From contig NZ_CP108462.1 in NCBI RefSeq assembly GCF_036226365.1, positions 9,408,501 through 9,472,500 of the forward strand: 64,000 bases of DNA. Reading direction: 5' to 3'. Made by a program: the position numbers and the translations under genes. Positions 23,683 to 32,152 of the stretch are shown here, piece after piece. Each line of letters begins with the position of its first letter. The stretch's first letter is position 1. The notes beneath the pieces are model-generated. The model worked only from the letters and a program-made list of their open reading frames with translations. It was not told where the DNA came from and did no database searches. This stretch comes from Streptomyces sp. NBC_01262. GTDB lineage: Bacteria > Actinomycetota > Actinomycetes > Streptomycetales > Streptomycetaceae.

Positions 23683-25410
23683 CTACAGGTCGAGGACGAC
23701 CTCGGAGGTCGGTTTGCTGCAGCAGACGAGGACGGTTCCGGGCTCGGGGGGTTCGAGGGGTGGGGTGGTGTAGGTGGTCTCGCCTGCGGTGAGGGGGGTG
23801 ACGCAGGTGTGGCAGACGCCGGTGCGACAGGACCAGCGGGTGGGGACGTCGCAGGCTTCGGCGAGGTCGAGGAGAGAATTGTGAGCAGGTGACCAGGGGG
23901 TGGTGATGCCGCTGCGGGCGAAGGTGACGCGGGGGCCGGTCGCCGTGGGGCCCGGTGGCTGGTGCGGGCGGATCGCGGCGGTGGGGGTGACACCGGGGTT
24001 GACGGCGGAGAGGGCGCCGAACTGTTCCGTGTGGATCTGCTCGGCCCGCAGTCCCTGGTCGCGGAGGAAGCCGCCGAGTTCGTCCATGAAGACGGGCGGT
24101 CCGCAGAGGTAGGCGTCGGCGTCGGTGGGGATGCCCAGTGCCGTGAGGGACAGGGCGGTCGGACGACCCTGGAGGATGGAGGGCTCGTCCGGAGGCGGGG
24201 CCTGCGAGGTGTAGTAGATGCGCTCGTGGGCGTGGGGGAGTTGGGCGAGAAGGGTGCGGGTCTCGTCCGCGAAGACGTGGTGGGCGCGGTCGTGGGCCGT
24301 ATGGATCCACCAGACAGGACGTGGGTCCCGCGTGGCGGCGAGTCGGTGGAGCATGGCGAGCACTGGAGTGGCACCGATCCCCGCGGAGACCAGGACGACC
24401 GGGCGGGTGCCTTCTTCGAATACGAACGTTCCGCGAGGGGCGGCGACGTCCACGAGGTCCCCGGGGTGGAGCTTGGCGTGAATGTAGCCGCTGGCCTTCC
24501 CGTGGGGCTCGTGCTTGACGCTGATGCGGTAGATGCCGGCCGTGGGCGCGGAGGACAGGGAGTAGCTCCGTACGGCGGGGTCCGCATCGCCGACGTCGAG
24601 GCGGATGGACAGGAACTGGCCCGGCCGGGCCTCGGGCAGGGGTTCGCCGTCGACAGGGGCGAGATAGACGGACGAGATGGCGGGGGTCTCGGGGGCGATA
24701 CGGACGACGCGCAGGGCCCGGAAGCCTGCCCAGCCCGGCCGCTGTGCGGGCTGTGCGTGCTGGGCAGTCTGCTGGGCGGCTAGATCGCGGAAGGACTGCT
24801 GCCACCCGGGGCTGAGGGCGGGGATGTCCAGTGCCCTGCGCAGCTTCGCGGGGTCGCGGTCCGGCAGGTAGAGCAGCGCGTCGGTGTCGGCGACGCTGAG
24901 TTCCCCCGGCCCCTTGCGGGTGAGGGTGATCTCGTCACCGGCCTGGACCCGGCCCTCGGTGATCACGCGCAGGTAGAAGCCCGGGCGATGGTGGGCGACC
25001 AGCAACGACGCCATGGTGGGTTCGCCCAGGCGCATGCCGACCCGGTAGCAGGTGACACGGGGCTGGGTGACCTCGAACTCGGCGTCGCCGATGCCGTACC
25101 GGTCTCCGATGCACACTTTGTCGTCGGGCAGTCCGTCGACGGTGAAGTTCTCCCCAAAGATCCCGAAGGTCAGGTCGTCGCGACCGAGCCGCTTCTGCCA
25201 GTGTTGATAGGACTGCAGCTGGTAGACGAGGACGGCTCGGATGTCCCCGCCGTGGCCGGCCAGGTCTCCTTGCCCGTCTCCCTCGACATTCAGCCGCCGG
25301 ACCATGCGGGGGCCGTCGACGGGGGCTTTCCAGGCTCCGGTGCGGACAGTCCTGTCCTGCCAGGGCACGTCCTTGGGCAGTCCTACGTTGACGGACAGCA
25401 GCGTCGCCAT
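23683..25410 (-). CDS. MOSC domain / FAD-NAD(P) reductase / 2Fe-2S ferredoxin fusion
   Basis: 575 residues in three modules. N-terminal MOSC domain (about 1-215, with GEGDGQGDLAGHGG-like core, FGENFTVDGLPDD and the cysteine in RVTCYRVGMR). Middle ferredoxin-NADP reductase domain with FAD motif VRSYSLSSAP and NAD motif VLVSAGIGATPVLAML. C-terminal plant-type 2Fe-2S domain (CRTGVCHTC and a distal Cys in VLVCCSKP). MOSC domains handle molybdenum-cofactor sulfur or reduce N-hydroxylated compounds with such a partner; here the electron chain is built in. GGAGG precedes ATG 25410. It is divergent from the LAL regulator, its possible controller. Confidence 0.9.
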   Translation of the reverse strand: MATLLSVNVGLPKDVPWQDRTVRTGAWKAPVDGPRMVRRLNVEGDGQGDLAGHGGDIRAVLVYQLQSYQHWQKRLGRDDLTFGIFGENFTVDGLPDDKVCIGDRYGIGDAEFEVTQPRVTCYRVGMRLGEPTMASLLVAHHRPGFYLRVITEGRVQAGDEITLTRKGPGELSVADTDALLYLPDRDPAKLRRALDIPALSPGWQQSFRDLAAQQTAQHAQPAQRPGWAGFRALRVVRIAPETPAISSVYLAPVDGEPLPEARPGQFLSIRLDVGDADPAVRSYSLSSAPTAGIYRISVKHEPHGKASGYIHAKLHPGDLVDVAAPRGTFVFEEGTRPVVLVSAGIGATPVLAMLHRLAATRDPRPVWWIHTAHDRAHHVFADETRTLLAQLPHAHERIYYTSQAPPPDEPSILQGRPTALSLTALGIPTDADAYLCGPPVFMDELGGFLRDQGLRAEQIHTEQFGALSAVNPGVTPTAAIRPHQPPGPTATGPRVTFARSGITTPWSPAHNSLLDLAEACDVPTRWSCRTGVCHTCVTPLTAGETTYTTPPLEPPEPGTVLVCCSKPTSEVVLDL

Positions 25411-25520
25411 CGCGACCTCCTCCGGGGTGGCCGGCCGCCGGGACAACGACTCCGGCGACCGTGCCGCCCCTGTAGCGTACTGTGTGACCAGGGGACGAAC
25501 CGTGATGAGAGCGGGCAACC

Positions 25521-28334
25521 GTGGCGAATCCGGAATACGGCTCGGGGCATGGGGACAAGGGCGGTCTGCTCGGGCGGCAGCTCGAATGCGCCGCCCTCGA
25601 CGGGGTGGTCGACGCCGTCCGTACGGGAGAGAGCCGGGCACTCGTGCTCCATGGCCCGCCCGGCGTCGGCAAGTCGGCACTGCTCGGTCACCTGTCGGAT
25701 TCGGCCACCGACCTGCTCGTGCTGCGGGCGGTCGGCATCGAGCCCGAAATGGAACTCACGTTCGCCACGCTGCACCAGTTGTGCGTGCCGTTGCTCGACC
25801 GGCTGTGGAACCTTCCCGCGCCGCAGTGCGCCGCGCTCGAGACGGTGTTCGGGATCCGGGCCGGGCCCCCGCCCGACCGTTTCCTGATCGCAATGGCGGT
25901 GCTCAGTCTTCTGTCGGACGCTTCGGAGAAGCGCCCGTTGCTCTGCCTGGTCGATGACGCCCAGTGGATGGACCGGGCCTCGGCGCAGGTTCTGGGCTTC
26001 GTCGCCCGTCGGCTGCCGGCGGAGTCCATCGCCCTGGTCTTCGGCACCCGCGAGCGGGCACCCGACCTGCTCGGGCTGCCGGAACTCGAGGTCACCGGCC
26101 TGCCGGACGCCGCCGCACGCACCCTGCTCGACTCGGTCACGCCCGCCCGGCTCGACCAGGACATCTGCGGCCGGCTCATCGCGGAGAGCAGAGGCAATCC
26201 CCACGCCCTGCTGGAACTGCCCCGCGGGCTGACCCTCACCCAGTTGGCGGGCGGCCTGGGCCTCCTGGACGCCGACCTGGACGCCGACACGCAGCCGGGC
26301 CTGACCGAGCAGAGCTTCCTGAGCAGGATCGAGGAACTGTCCGACCGGACCCGGCTGCTCCTGCTGATCGCCGCGGCCGAACCGGTCGGCGATCCGGCCC
26401 TGGTGTGGCGTGCCGCCGACCGGCTCGGCGTGACGCCGGAAACGGCCCCGGCCGATGGCACGGACGGGCTGGTGTCGTTCGGCGTACGCGTGACGTTCCG
26501 TCACCCGCTCGCGCGCTCGGCGGTGTACCGCTCGGCGACGGAATCCGATCGCCGGGCGGCACACCTGGCATTGGCGGAGGTGACCGACCCGTACGTCGAC
26601 CCGGACCGTCGTGCCTGGCACCTCGCGTCCGCCACCGCCGGCCCGGACGAGTCCGTGGCCGCCGAGCTCGAACGGTCCGCCGGCCGTGCGCAGGCGCGCG
26701 GCGGGCTGGGCGCCGCGGCCGCGTTCCTCCAGAGATCCGTGACCCTGACCGTGGACGCGGCTCGGCGCGCCGAGCGGGCGGTGGCGGCCTCGGACGCCAG
26801 TCTCCAGGCCGGCGACCTGGAGACCGCGCGCCGGTTCGCCGACGTCGCGGACCGCAACGCCCACAACGCCCACAGCGAGTTCCAGTGCGTCCGGGCGCAG
26901 CTGGTACGCGGCCAGATCACGTTCGCGGCCGGCCTCGACCGCGAAGCGGCACCGCTCCTGCTGACGGCCGCGCAGCGGCTCGAAGCCTTCGACATAGGTC
27001 TCGCGCGTGAGACCTACCTGATCGCGTGGGGTACCTCGGCGCTGGTCGCCGCGGACACGGACAGCCTCATGGAGATCTCCCGGGCGATGAGAGCGCTTCC
27101 GCCGGCGACGGAACCTCCCGGCGCCCTCGATCTCGTGATCGAGGGCTGCGCGCGGCTCGTCACGGACGGCCGGGCGGCCGCCGTCCCCGCGCTCCGGCGG
27201 GCGGTGACCGCGCTCGCGGATCTTCCCGCGCGAGACCTCCTCAAGTGGGGCTGGATGGCCAACGGCGTCAGTGCGGCCGTCTGGGACGACCACGCCATGC
27301 GCGCCCTGTGCAGCCGGGCTGTGGAGGTGGCGCGCGCCGCGGGCGCCCTGACGGAACTCCCTTTCTGTCTCGCGTCGTTGGGAATGGCGACCACCTGGAC
27401 CGGGGACTTCACCACGGCAGCCGCGATCGTCGACGAGGCGGACATCGTCGCCGCGGCGACCGGCGTACCCCCGGCACCGCACGTCAGGCTCCGCCTCAGC
27501 GCGCTGCGGGGCCGCAGTGCCGATGCCGAGGCGCTCATCGACGCCACGATCGACGAGGCCGGTGCGAGTGGCCGGCTGATGGGAGTCACGGTCGCCCACT
27601 GGTCGGCCGCGGTCCTCTACAACGGTCTCGCCCGCTACGAACAGGCGATGTCGGCAGGCCGGATCAGCACCCGGATCGCCGAGCCATGGGTCTCCGTCTG
27701 GGTACTGCCCGAACTCGTCGAGGCGGCGGCGCGTACGGGAGAGGCAGGGGTCGCCAGTGGAGCACTCGAACGGCTCGCGGACGCGGCGCAGCCGTGCGAC
27801 ACCGACTGGGCGCAGGGCATCCTGGCCCGCTGCCAGGCCCTGCTGAGCGACGGGGCTCCCGCGGACCGCCTCTACCGCAGGGCGATCGAGCGGCTGGGCC
27901 GGACGCAACTGCGTCCTGAACTCGCGCGTGCTCACCTGCTGTACGGCGAATGGCTGCGCCGGGAGCGTCGGCGAGTCCAGGCGCGGGGTCATCTGCGCAC
28001 CGCCTACGAGATGTTCGTGTCGATCGGGATGGAAGCGTTCGCCGAGCGAGCCCGGCGTGAGCTGCTCGCCACCGGGCAGTCCCTCCGCAAGCACAGGTCG
28101 GGGGCCTTGCCGAGTGGGGAGCTGACGCCGCAGGAGAAGCAGATCGCGCTGCTTGTGCGGGACGGCTTCTCCAACCCGGAGGTCGGGTCCCGGCTCTTCC
28201 TGAGCCCGCGGACGATCGAGTGGCACCTTCGCAAGATCTTCTCCAAGCTGTCGATCACCTCCCGCAGGCAGCTCCGCGACGTCCTGCCTCGCAGCACGTA
28301 CGAACCCGCTCCGGAGCAGGGGCTCGGGGAATGA
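25521..28334 (+). CDS. LAL-family (large ATP-binding LuxR) regulator
   Basis: 937 residues, normal for the LAL class. N-terminal AAA-type NTPase with Walker A HGPPGVGKSALL (44-55) and Walker B LLCLVDDAQWMD. A long helical, TPR-like middle follows, then a C-terminal LuxR helix-turn-helix (LTPQEKQIALLVRDGFSNPE, SPRTIEWHLRKIFSKL). LAL proteins activate secondary-metabolism or catabolic operons after binding ATP and an inducer. Start GTG 25521 lies 110 bases from the divergent MOSC fusion. Downstream (67 bases) a run of oxidoreductase and detoxification genes begins in the same direction and is the likely regulon. Confidence 0.92.
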   Translation: MANPEYGSGHGDKGGLLGRQLECAALDGVVDAVRTGESRALVLHGPPGVGKSALLGHLSDSATDLLVLRAVGIEPEMELTFATLHQLCVPLLDRLWNLPAPQCAALETVFGIRAGPPPDRFLIAMAVLSLLSDASEKRPLLCLVDDAQWMDRASAQVLGFVARRLPAESIALVFGTRERAPDLLGLPELEVTGLPDAAARTLLDSVTPARLDQDICGRLIAESRGNPHALLELPRGLTLTQLAGGLGLLDADLDADTQPGLTEQSFLSRIEELSDRTRLLLLIAAAEPVGDPALVWRAADRLGVTPETAPADGTDGLVSFGVRVTFRHPLARSAVYRSATESDRRAAHLALAEVTDPYVDPDRRAWHLASATAGPDESVAAELERSAGRAQARGGLGAAAAFLQRSVTLTVDAARRAERAVAASDASLQAGDLETARRFADVADRNAHNAHSEFQCVRAQLVRGQITFAAGLDREAAPLLLTAAQRLEAFDIGLARETYLIAWGTSALVAADTDSLMEISRAMRALPPATEPPGALDLVIEGCARLVTDGRAAAVPALRRAVTALADLPARDLLKWGWMANGVSAAVWDDHAMRALCSRAVEVARAAGALTELPFCLASLGMATTWTGDFTTAAAIVDEADIVAAATGVPPAPHVRLRLSALRGRSADAEALIDATIDEAGASGRLMGVTVAHWSAAVLYNGLARYEQAMSAGRISTRIAEPWVSVWVLPELVEAAARTGEAGVASGALERLADAAQPCDTDWAQGILARCQALLSDGAPADRLYRRAIERLGRTQLRPELARAHLLYGEWLRRERRRVQARGHLRTAYEMFVSIGMEAFAERARRELLATGQSLRKHRSGALPSGELTPQEKQIALLVRDGFSNPEVGSRLFLSPRTIEWHLRKIFSKLSITSRRQLRDVLPRSTYEPAPEQGLGE

Positions 28335-28401
28335 GGATCGTACGGCCGGGTGATCACGGATCACCCGAAGGCGCGCACCGTCACCAGCGAAGAAGGCCCT
28401 C

Positions 28402-29115
28402 ATGGACATTCCCGGCAGGAAGGTCGCTGTCGTCACCGGTGCGTCGCAGGGGATCGGCGCCGGCCTGGTCGCGGCGTACCGCAAGCTCGGCTACGCCGTC
28501 GTAGCGACCTCGCGTGGTGTCGCCGACTCCGAGGACCCGGACGTTCTCGCGGTGCGGGGCGACATCGCCGATCCCGCCACGGCCGAGCGCCTCGCCGCCG
28601 CCGCGACCGAGCGGTTCGGGCGCATCGACACCCTGGTCAACAACGCCGGCCTCTTCATCGCCAAGCCGTTCACGGAATACTCCCGGGAGGAGTACGAGGC
28701 CGTCACCGGGGTCAATCTGACCGGGTTCTTCCGCATCACCCAGCTCGCCGTCGAACAGATGCTCCGCCAGGGCGGCGGTCACGTCGTGCAGATCACCACC
28801 AGCCTGGTCGACCACGCCAGCTCCGCCAGCCCCTCGGTACTGACCTCCCTGACGAAGGGCGGCCTCCAGTCCGCCACCAAGGCCCTGGCCATCGAGTACG
28901 CGGCCCGCGGCATTCGCAGCAACGCGGTCGCACTGGGCATCATCAACACCGCGATGCACCCGGTCGCCGACGACGGGACGCTTGCCCGGCAGCACCCTCT
29001 CGGCCGGATGGGCGAGATCGGTGACGTCGTCGACGCGGTCGTCTACCTCGAGAACGCGTCCTTCGTCACGGGCGAGACGCTCCACGTCGACGGCGGCCAG
29101 AGCGCCGGTCACTGA
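28402..29115 (+). CDS. SDR-family oxidoreductase with altered active site
   Basis: 237 residues. Rossmann NAD(P) site VVTGASQGIGAGL (about 10-22) and NNAG at the expected place identify a classical short-chain dehydrogenase. The catalytic YxxxK is not canonical: where Tyr is expected before Lys the sequence reads SVLTSLTKGG, so the position holds Thr. A subfamily with a LTKGGL motif and no Tyr exists, so the chemistry may differ from ordinary carbonyl reduction. It is the first gene after the LAL regulator and probably under its control. Confidence 0.85.
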   Translation: MDIPGRKVAVVTGASQGIGAGLVAAYRKLGYAVVATSRGVADSEDPDVLAVRGDIADPATAERLAAAATERFGRIDTLVNNAGLFIAKPFTEYSREEYEAVTGVNLTGFFRITQLAVEQMLRQGGGHVVQITTSLVDHASSASPSVLTSLTKGGLQSATKALAIEYAARGIRSNAVALGIINTAMHPVADDGTLARQHPLGRMGEIGDVVDAVVYLENASFVTGETLHVDGGQSAGH

Positions 29116-29265
29116 CCCCTGTGTTCCGCTGGGAGGCGGGCCAGGGACGCGAACCAGTGTGTCCCACCGGTGCGACCGACCGCCCTCGCGCGGGAGCCTG
29201 GCTGTCGACAGCGGTTCCGCGGCGCCGACGCGGGCCCCGGCCTCGGCACTGCAGGGGTGATCGAG

Positions 29266-29961
29266 ATGGCGAAGGTACTTTTCGTGATGACCGGAGCGAC
29301 GTACTGGGTCCTCAAGGACGGCACCAGGTACGCGACCGGTTACTGGGCGGAGGAGTTCGCGGCCCCGTACAAGGCGATCACGGAGGCGGGGCACGAGGTC
29401 GTGGTCGCGACACCCAACGGTGTGACACCGAACGTCGACATGATGAGCATGCGACCCTCCATGGCGGGCGGGGAGGAAGGGGCCCTCGAACTGGAGGCCA
29501 TCATCCGTTCCGCGGAGGTGATGAGGCGGCCGCTCCACCTGTCGGACGTCCGGCTCGAGGACTACGACGCGGTGTACCTGCCCGGCGGCCACGGCCCGAT
29601 GGCGGACCTGTCGCTGGACGCCGACGTGGGGCGGATCCTCACGGCACAGCTCGCCTCGGGCAAGCCGCTCGCGATCGTGTGCCACGGCCCCGCCGCGATG
29701 CTGGCCACCAGGATCCACAGGGAGTCGCCGTTCAAGGGCTACCGGATCACGTGTTTCACCGACGAGGAGGAAGAGGCGGTCGGGCTGGCCTCCAGGTCGA
29801 CGTGGCTGCTGGAGACGGAGCTCAAGGACAAGATCGACATCCAGTTCAGCCGCGGCGAGATCTGGAAGCCGTACATGGTGGAGGACCGCAACCTGATCAC
29901 CGGGCAGAATCCGGCTTCGGCCGCGGTACTGGGGGAGCGGCTGTTGGCGCTGCTGAAGTAG
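29266..29961 (+). CDS. DJ-1/PfpI-family (Hsp31-like) protein
   Basis: 231 residues. The nucleophile elbow AIVCHGPAAML has Cys139 next to His140, and Glu29/Glu30 (YWAEEFAAPY) is positioned as in Hsp31-like glyoxalase III/deglycase proteins. AVYLPGGHGPMADL is the conserved strand-loop. Members handle methylglyoxal or act as chaperones; the family also contains inactive ones. ATG 29266 is chosen, with AGGGG nine bases upstream; GTG 29257 is an alternative. Same direction as the SDR gene and probably co-regulated. Confidence 0.88.
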   Translation: MAKVLFVMTGATYWVLKDGTRYATGYWAEEFAAPYKAITEAGHEVVVATPNGVTPNVDMMSMRPSMAGGEEGALELEAIIRSAEVMRRPLHLSDVRLEDYDAVYLPGGHGPMADLSLDADVGRILTAQLASGKPLAIVCHGPAAMLATRIHRESPFKGYRITCFTDEEEEAVGLASRSTWLLETELKDKIDIQFSRGEIWKPYMVEDRNLITGQNPASAAVLGERLLALLK

Positions 29962-30078
29962 CGTCTCCCGACCCGTCCTGGCCACACATCGACCAGTGAG
30001 AATCCCTGGTGCGAACCGCCGGCCGGGGAAGCGAGTGTGGTGGTGTCGGGATGTCGTGCGAGCGCGGAGGCACAGACC

Positions 30079-30696
30079 ATGGAGATGAAGCTCGAAGTCG
30101 TCGTGGTGCCGGTGTCCGACGTCGACCGGGCCAAGGACTTCTACACGGCGTTGGGCTGGCGGCTGGACGCCGACGTCGCCACAGACGAGAACTTCCGGGT
30201 GGTACAGGTCACCCCGCCGGGCTCGCCGGCGTCGGTCATCTTCGGCACCTCGGTCACGAGCCAGACGCCGGGCTCGGCTCAGGGCCTGCACCTGGTCGTC
30301 GACGACATCGACGCCGCCCGCGACGAGCTCAAGCGGCACGGCGCCGATCCCGGCGACGTGTTCCACGACGCCGGCGGCGTCTTCCATCACGCCGGGACCG
30401 ACGCCCGGGTGCCCGGCCCGGATCCGCGGCGCAGCAGTTACGGCTCGTTCCTGTCGTTCAGCGACCCGGACGGCAACAGCTGGATCCTGCAGGAGATCAC
30501 CAACCGGCTCCCGGGACGTCTGGACCCCACGACCACGGCGTTCTCCTCGGCCGCGGACCTCGCGGCCGCGCTGCGCCGCGCGGCGGCGGCGCACGGCGCG
30601 CACGAAGCGCGCACCGGCGCAGCGGACCCGGACTGGCCGGACTGGTACGCGCGGTACATGGTGGGGGAGCAGGCCGGAACCGAGCTGCCGTCGTGA
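30079..30696 (+). CDS. VOC-family (glyoxalase/dioxygenase superfamily) protein
   Basis: 205 residues. The first 135 form a VOC (vicinal oxygen chelate) fold: LEVVVVPVSDVDRAKDFYTA, GWRLDADV, a LHLVVDDIDAARDEL half and the final FSDPDGNSWILQEI strand with the metal-binding Glu. A C-terminal extension of about 60 residues is Ala-rich and ends WPDWYARYMVGEQAG, a motif common in Streptomyces VOC proteins of this length. Substrate unknown. GGAGG lies 8 bases before ATG 30079. Neighbour to DJ-1 and a flavin reductase, suggesting a detoxification group. Confidence 0.88.
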   Translation: MEMKLEVVVVPVSDVDRAKDFYTALGWRLDADVATDENFRVVQVTPPGSPASVIFGTSVTSQTPGSAQGLHLVVDDIDAARDELKRHGADPGDVFHDAGGVFHHAGTDARVPGPDPRRSSYGSFLSFSDPDGNSWILQEITNRLPGRLDPTTTAFSSAADLAAALRRAAAAHGAHEARTGAADPDWPDWYARYMVGEQAGTELPS

Positions 30697-30726
30697 GGTG
30701 GCCGTGAGCGCTGGGGAGGCGGGCGG

Positions 30727-32097
30727 ATGAGCCGCGACTACGACGTGATCGTCATCGGCGGAGGATCACCGGGAGAGCACTGTGCCGGCGCCCTGGCCGA
30801 CGGCGGTCTGAGGGTTGCCCTGGTGGAACGCGAGCTGGTCGGCGGGGAGTGCTCGTACTGGGCCTGCATCCCGTCGAAGACGCTGCTGCGGCCGGGCGAG
30901 GCCGTCCAGGGCGCGCGGGAGGCCGCCGCGACCGCCCGGGTGGACGTCGAACAGGCTCTGGCCTGGCGGGACTTCATGGTGTCGGACTATTCCGACGCCG
31001 GGCAGGAGCGCTGGCTGGCCGCCAACGGCATCGATCTGCTGCGCGGCACCGGACGACTGGCCGGCACCGGAGCGGTGGAGGTGGCCGGCACCCGCTACAC
31101 CGCCGAACACGTCGTGATCGCCACGGGGGCGTCACCGGTCGTGCCGCCCGTCCCCGGCCTGCGAGAACTGGCGGGCGTCTGGACGAACCGCGAGGCGACC
31201 GGCATGAAGGAGGTCCCGGGCCGGCTGCTCGTACTCGGTGCCGGACCCGTCGGCGTGGAGATGGCCCAGGCGGTACGGCGTCTGGGAGGCGAGGTGGTCA
31301 TCACGGCTCCCGGCCGCCGCGTCCTGCCCCGCGAGCCCGAGCCGCTCGGCCAGGCGCTCGGCGAGGTCCTGCGCCGCGACGGGATCGAGCTCGCGCTCGG
31401 CCCGCGTACGATCTCGGCCCGGCGCGAGGGCGCGGACTACGTCCTGACGCTCGATGACGGCCAGGAGCTGCGCGGCGACAGACTCCTCGTGGCCACCGGA
31501 CGCCGCCCCCGCGTCGACGACCTCGGTCTGGAAACGGTCGGCGTGAGCGCGGACGACAGAGGCATCCCGGTCGACCGGCGTCTGCGTGCCGCCGAACGGC
31601 TCTGGGTCGTCGGCGATGCCACAGGCCTGTGGATGCTCACGCACGTCGGCAAGTACCAGGGCAGGATCGTCGCGGCCAACATCCTCGGCACGCCGCGCGA
31701 GGCCGACTACACGGCCGTACCCCGCGTGGTCTACACCGACCCGCAGGCAGCGTCGGTGGGCGCGACCGACGCACCAGCACCACGGTTCAGCGCCACCGCC
31801 CCGATCTCCGAGGTGGCCAAGACGGCCGCCCACACCCGCGCCTACGCCGAAGCGAACGGCTTCCTCACGCTGCTCAGCGACGGCGAGGTGATCACCGGCG
31901 CGTACGCTCTCGGCCCGGAAGCCGGGGAATGGCTGCAACAGGCCACCCTGGCGATCCGCGCCCGGATCCCGCTGGACGTGCTCCGCGACACGATCCAGCC
32001 GTTCCCCACCTTCTCGGAGATCTACCTCGCAGCGCTCAAGACCCTGTACGACAAGATCGCACGGAACGAGATCGCGGACGCGACGCCGTCCGCATGA
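30727..32097 (+). CDS. FAD-dependent pyridine nucleotide-disulfide oxidoreductase
   Basis: 456 residues, lipoamide-dehydrogenase/mercuric-reductase fold. FAD site [15 protein letters not shown], redox pair C-x4-C in [18 protein letters not shown] (about 39-56), NAD site [13 protein letters not shown] and [11 protein letters not shown]. In true dihydrolipoamide dehydrogenases a His-Glu pair near the C-terminus activates the disulfide; here the matching stretch is [10 protein letters not shown], so the His is absent. This suggests a different electron acceptor, for example a quinone or small disulfide. It follows the VOC gene by 30 bases and closes the group. Confidence 0.88.
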   Translation: MSRDYDVIVIGGGSPGEHCAGALADGGLRVALVERELVGGECSYWACIPSKTLLRPGEAVQGAREAAATARVDVEQALAWRDFMVSDYSDAGQERWLAANGIDLLRGTGRLAGTGAVEVAGTRYTAEHVVIATGASPVVPPVPGLRELAGVWTNREATGMKEVPGRLLVLGAGPVGVEMAQAVRRLGGEVVITAPGRRVLPREPEPLGQALGEVLRRDGIELALGPRTISARREGADYVLTLDDGQELRGDRLLVATGRRPRVDDLGLETVGVSADDRGIPVDRRLRAAERLWVVGDATGLWMLTHVGKYQGRIVAANILGTPREADYTAVPRVVYTDPQAASVGATDAPAPRFSATAPISEVAKTAAHTRAYAEANGFLTLLSDGEVITGAYALGPEAGEWLQQATLAIRARIPLDVLRDTIQPFPTFSEIYLAALKTLYDKIARNEIADATPSA

Positions 32098-32152
32098 GGA
32101 CCGGGCCAGGATGTTGACGCGATGGTGACGGCTGTTGGTCACAGTCGCGGTC

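Noticed and set aside
25383-28484. Minus-strand frame of over 1000 codons
   Set aside because: Exact antisense of the LAL regulator; open only because of GC-biased third positions.
28381-30603. Minus-strand frame opposite SDR, DJ-1 and VOC genes
   Set aside because: Spans three recognised genes on the other strand; composition is that of a shadow frame.
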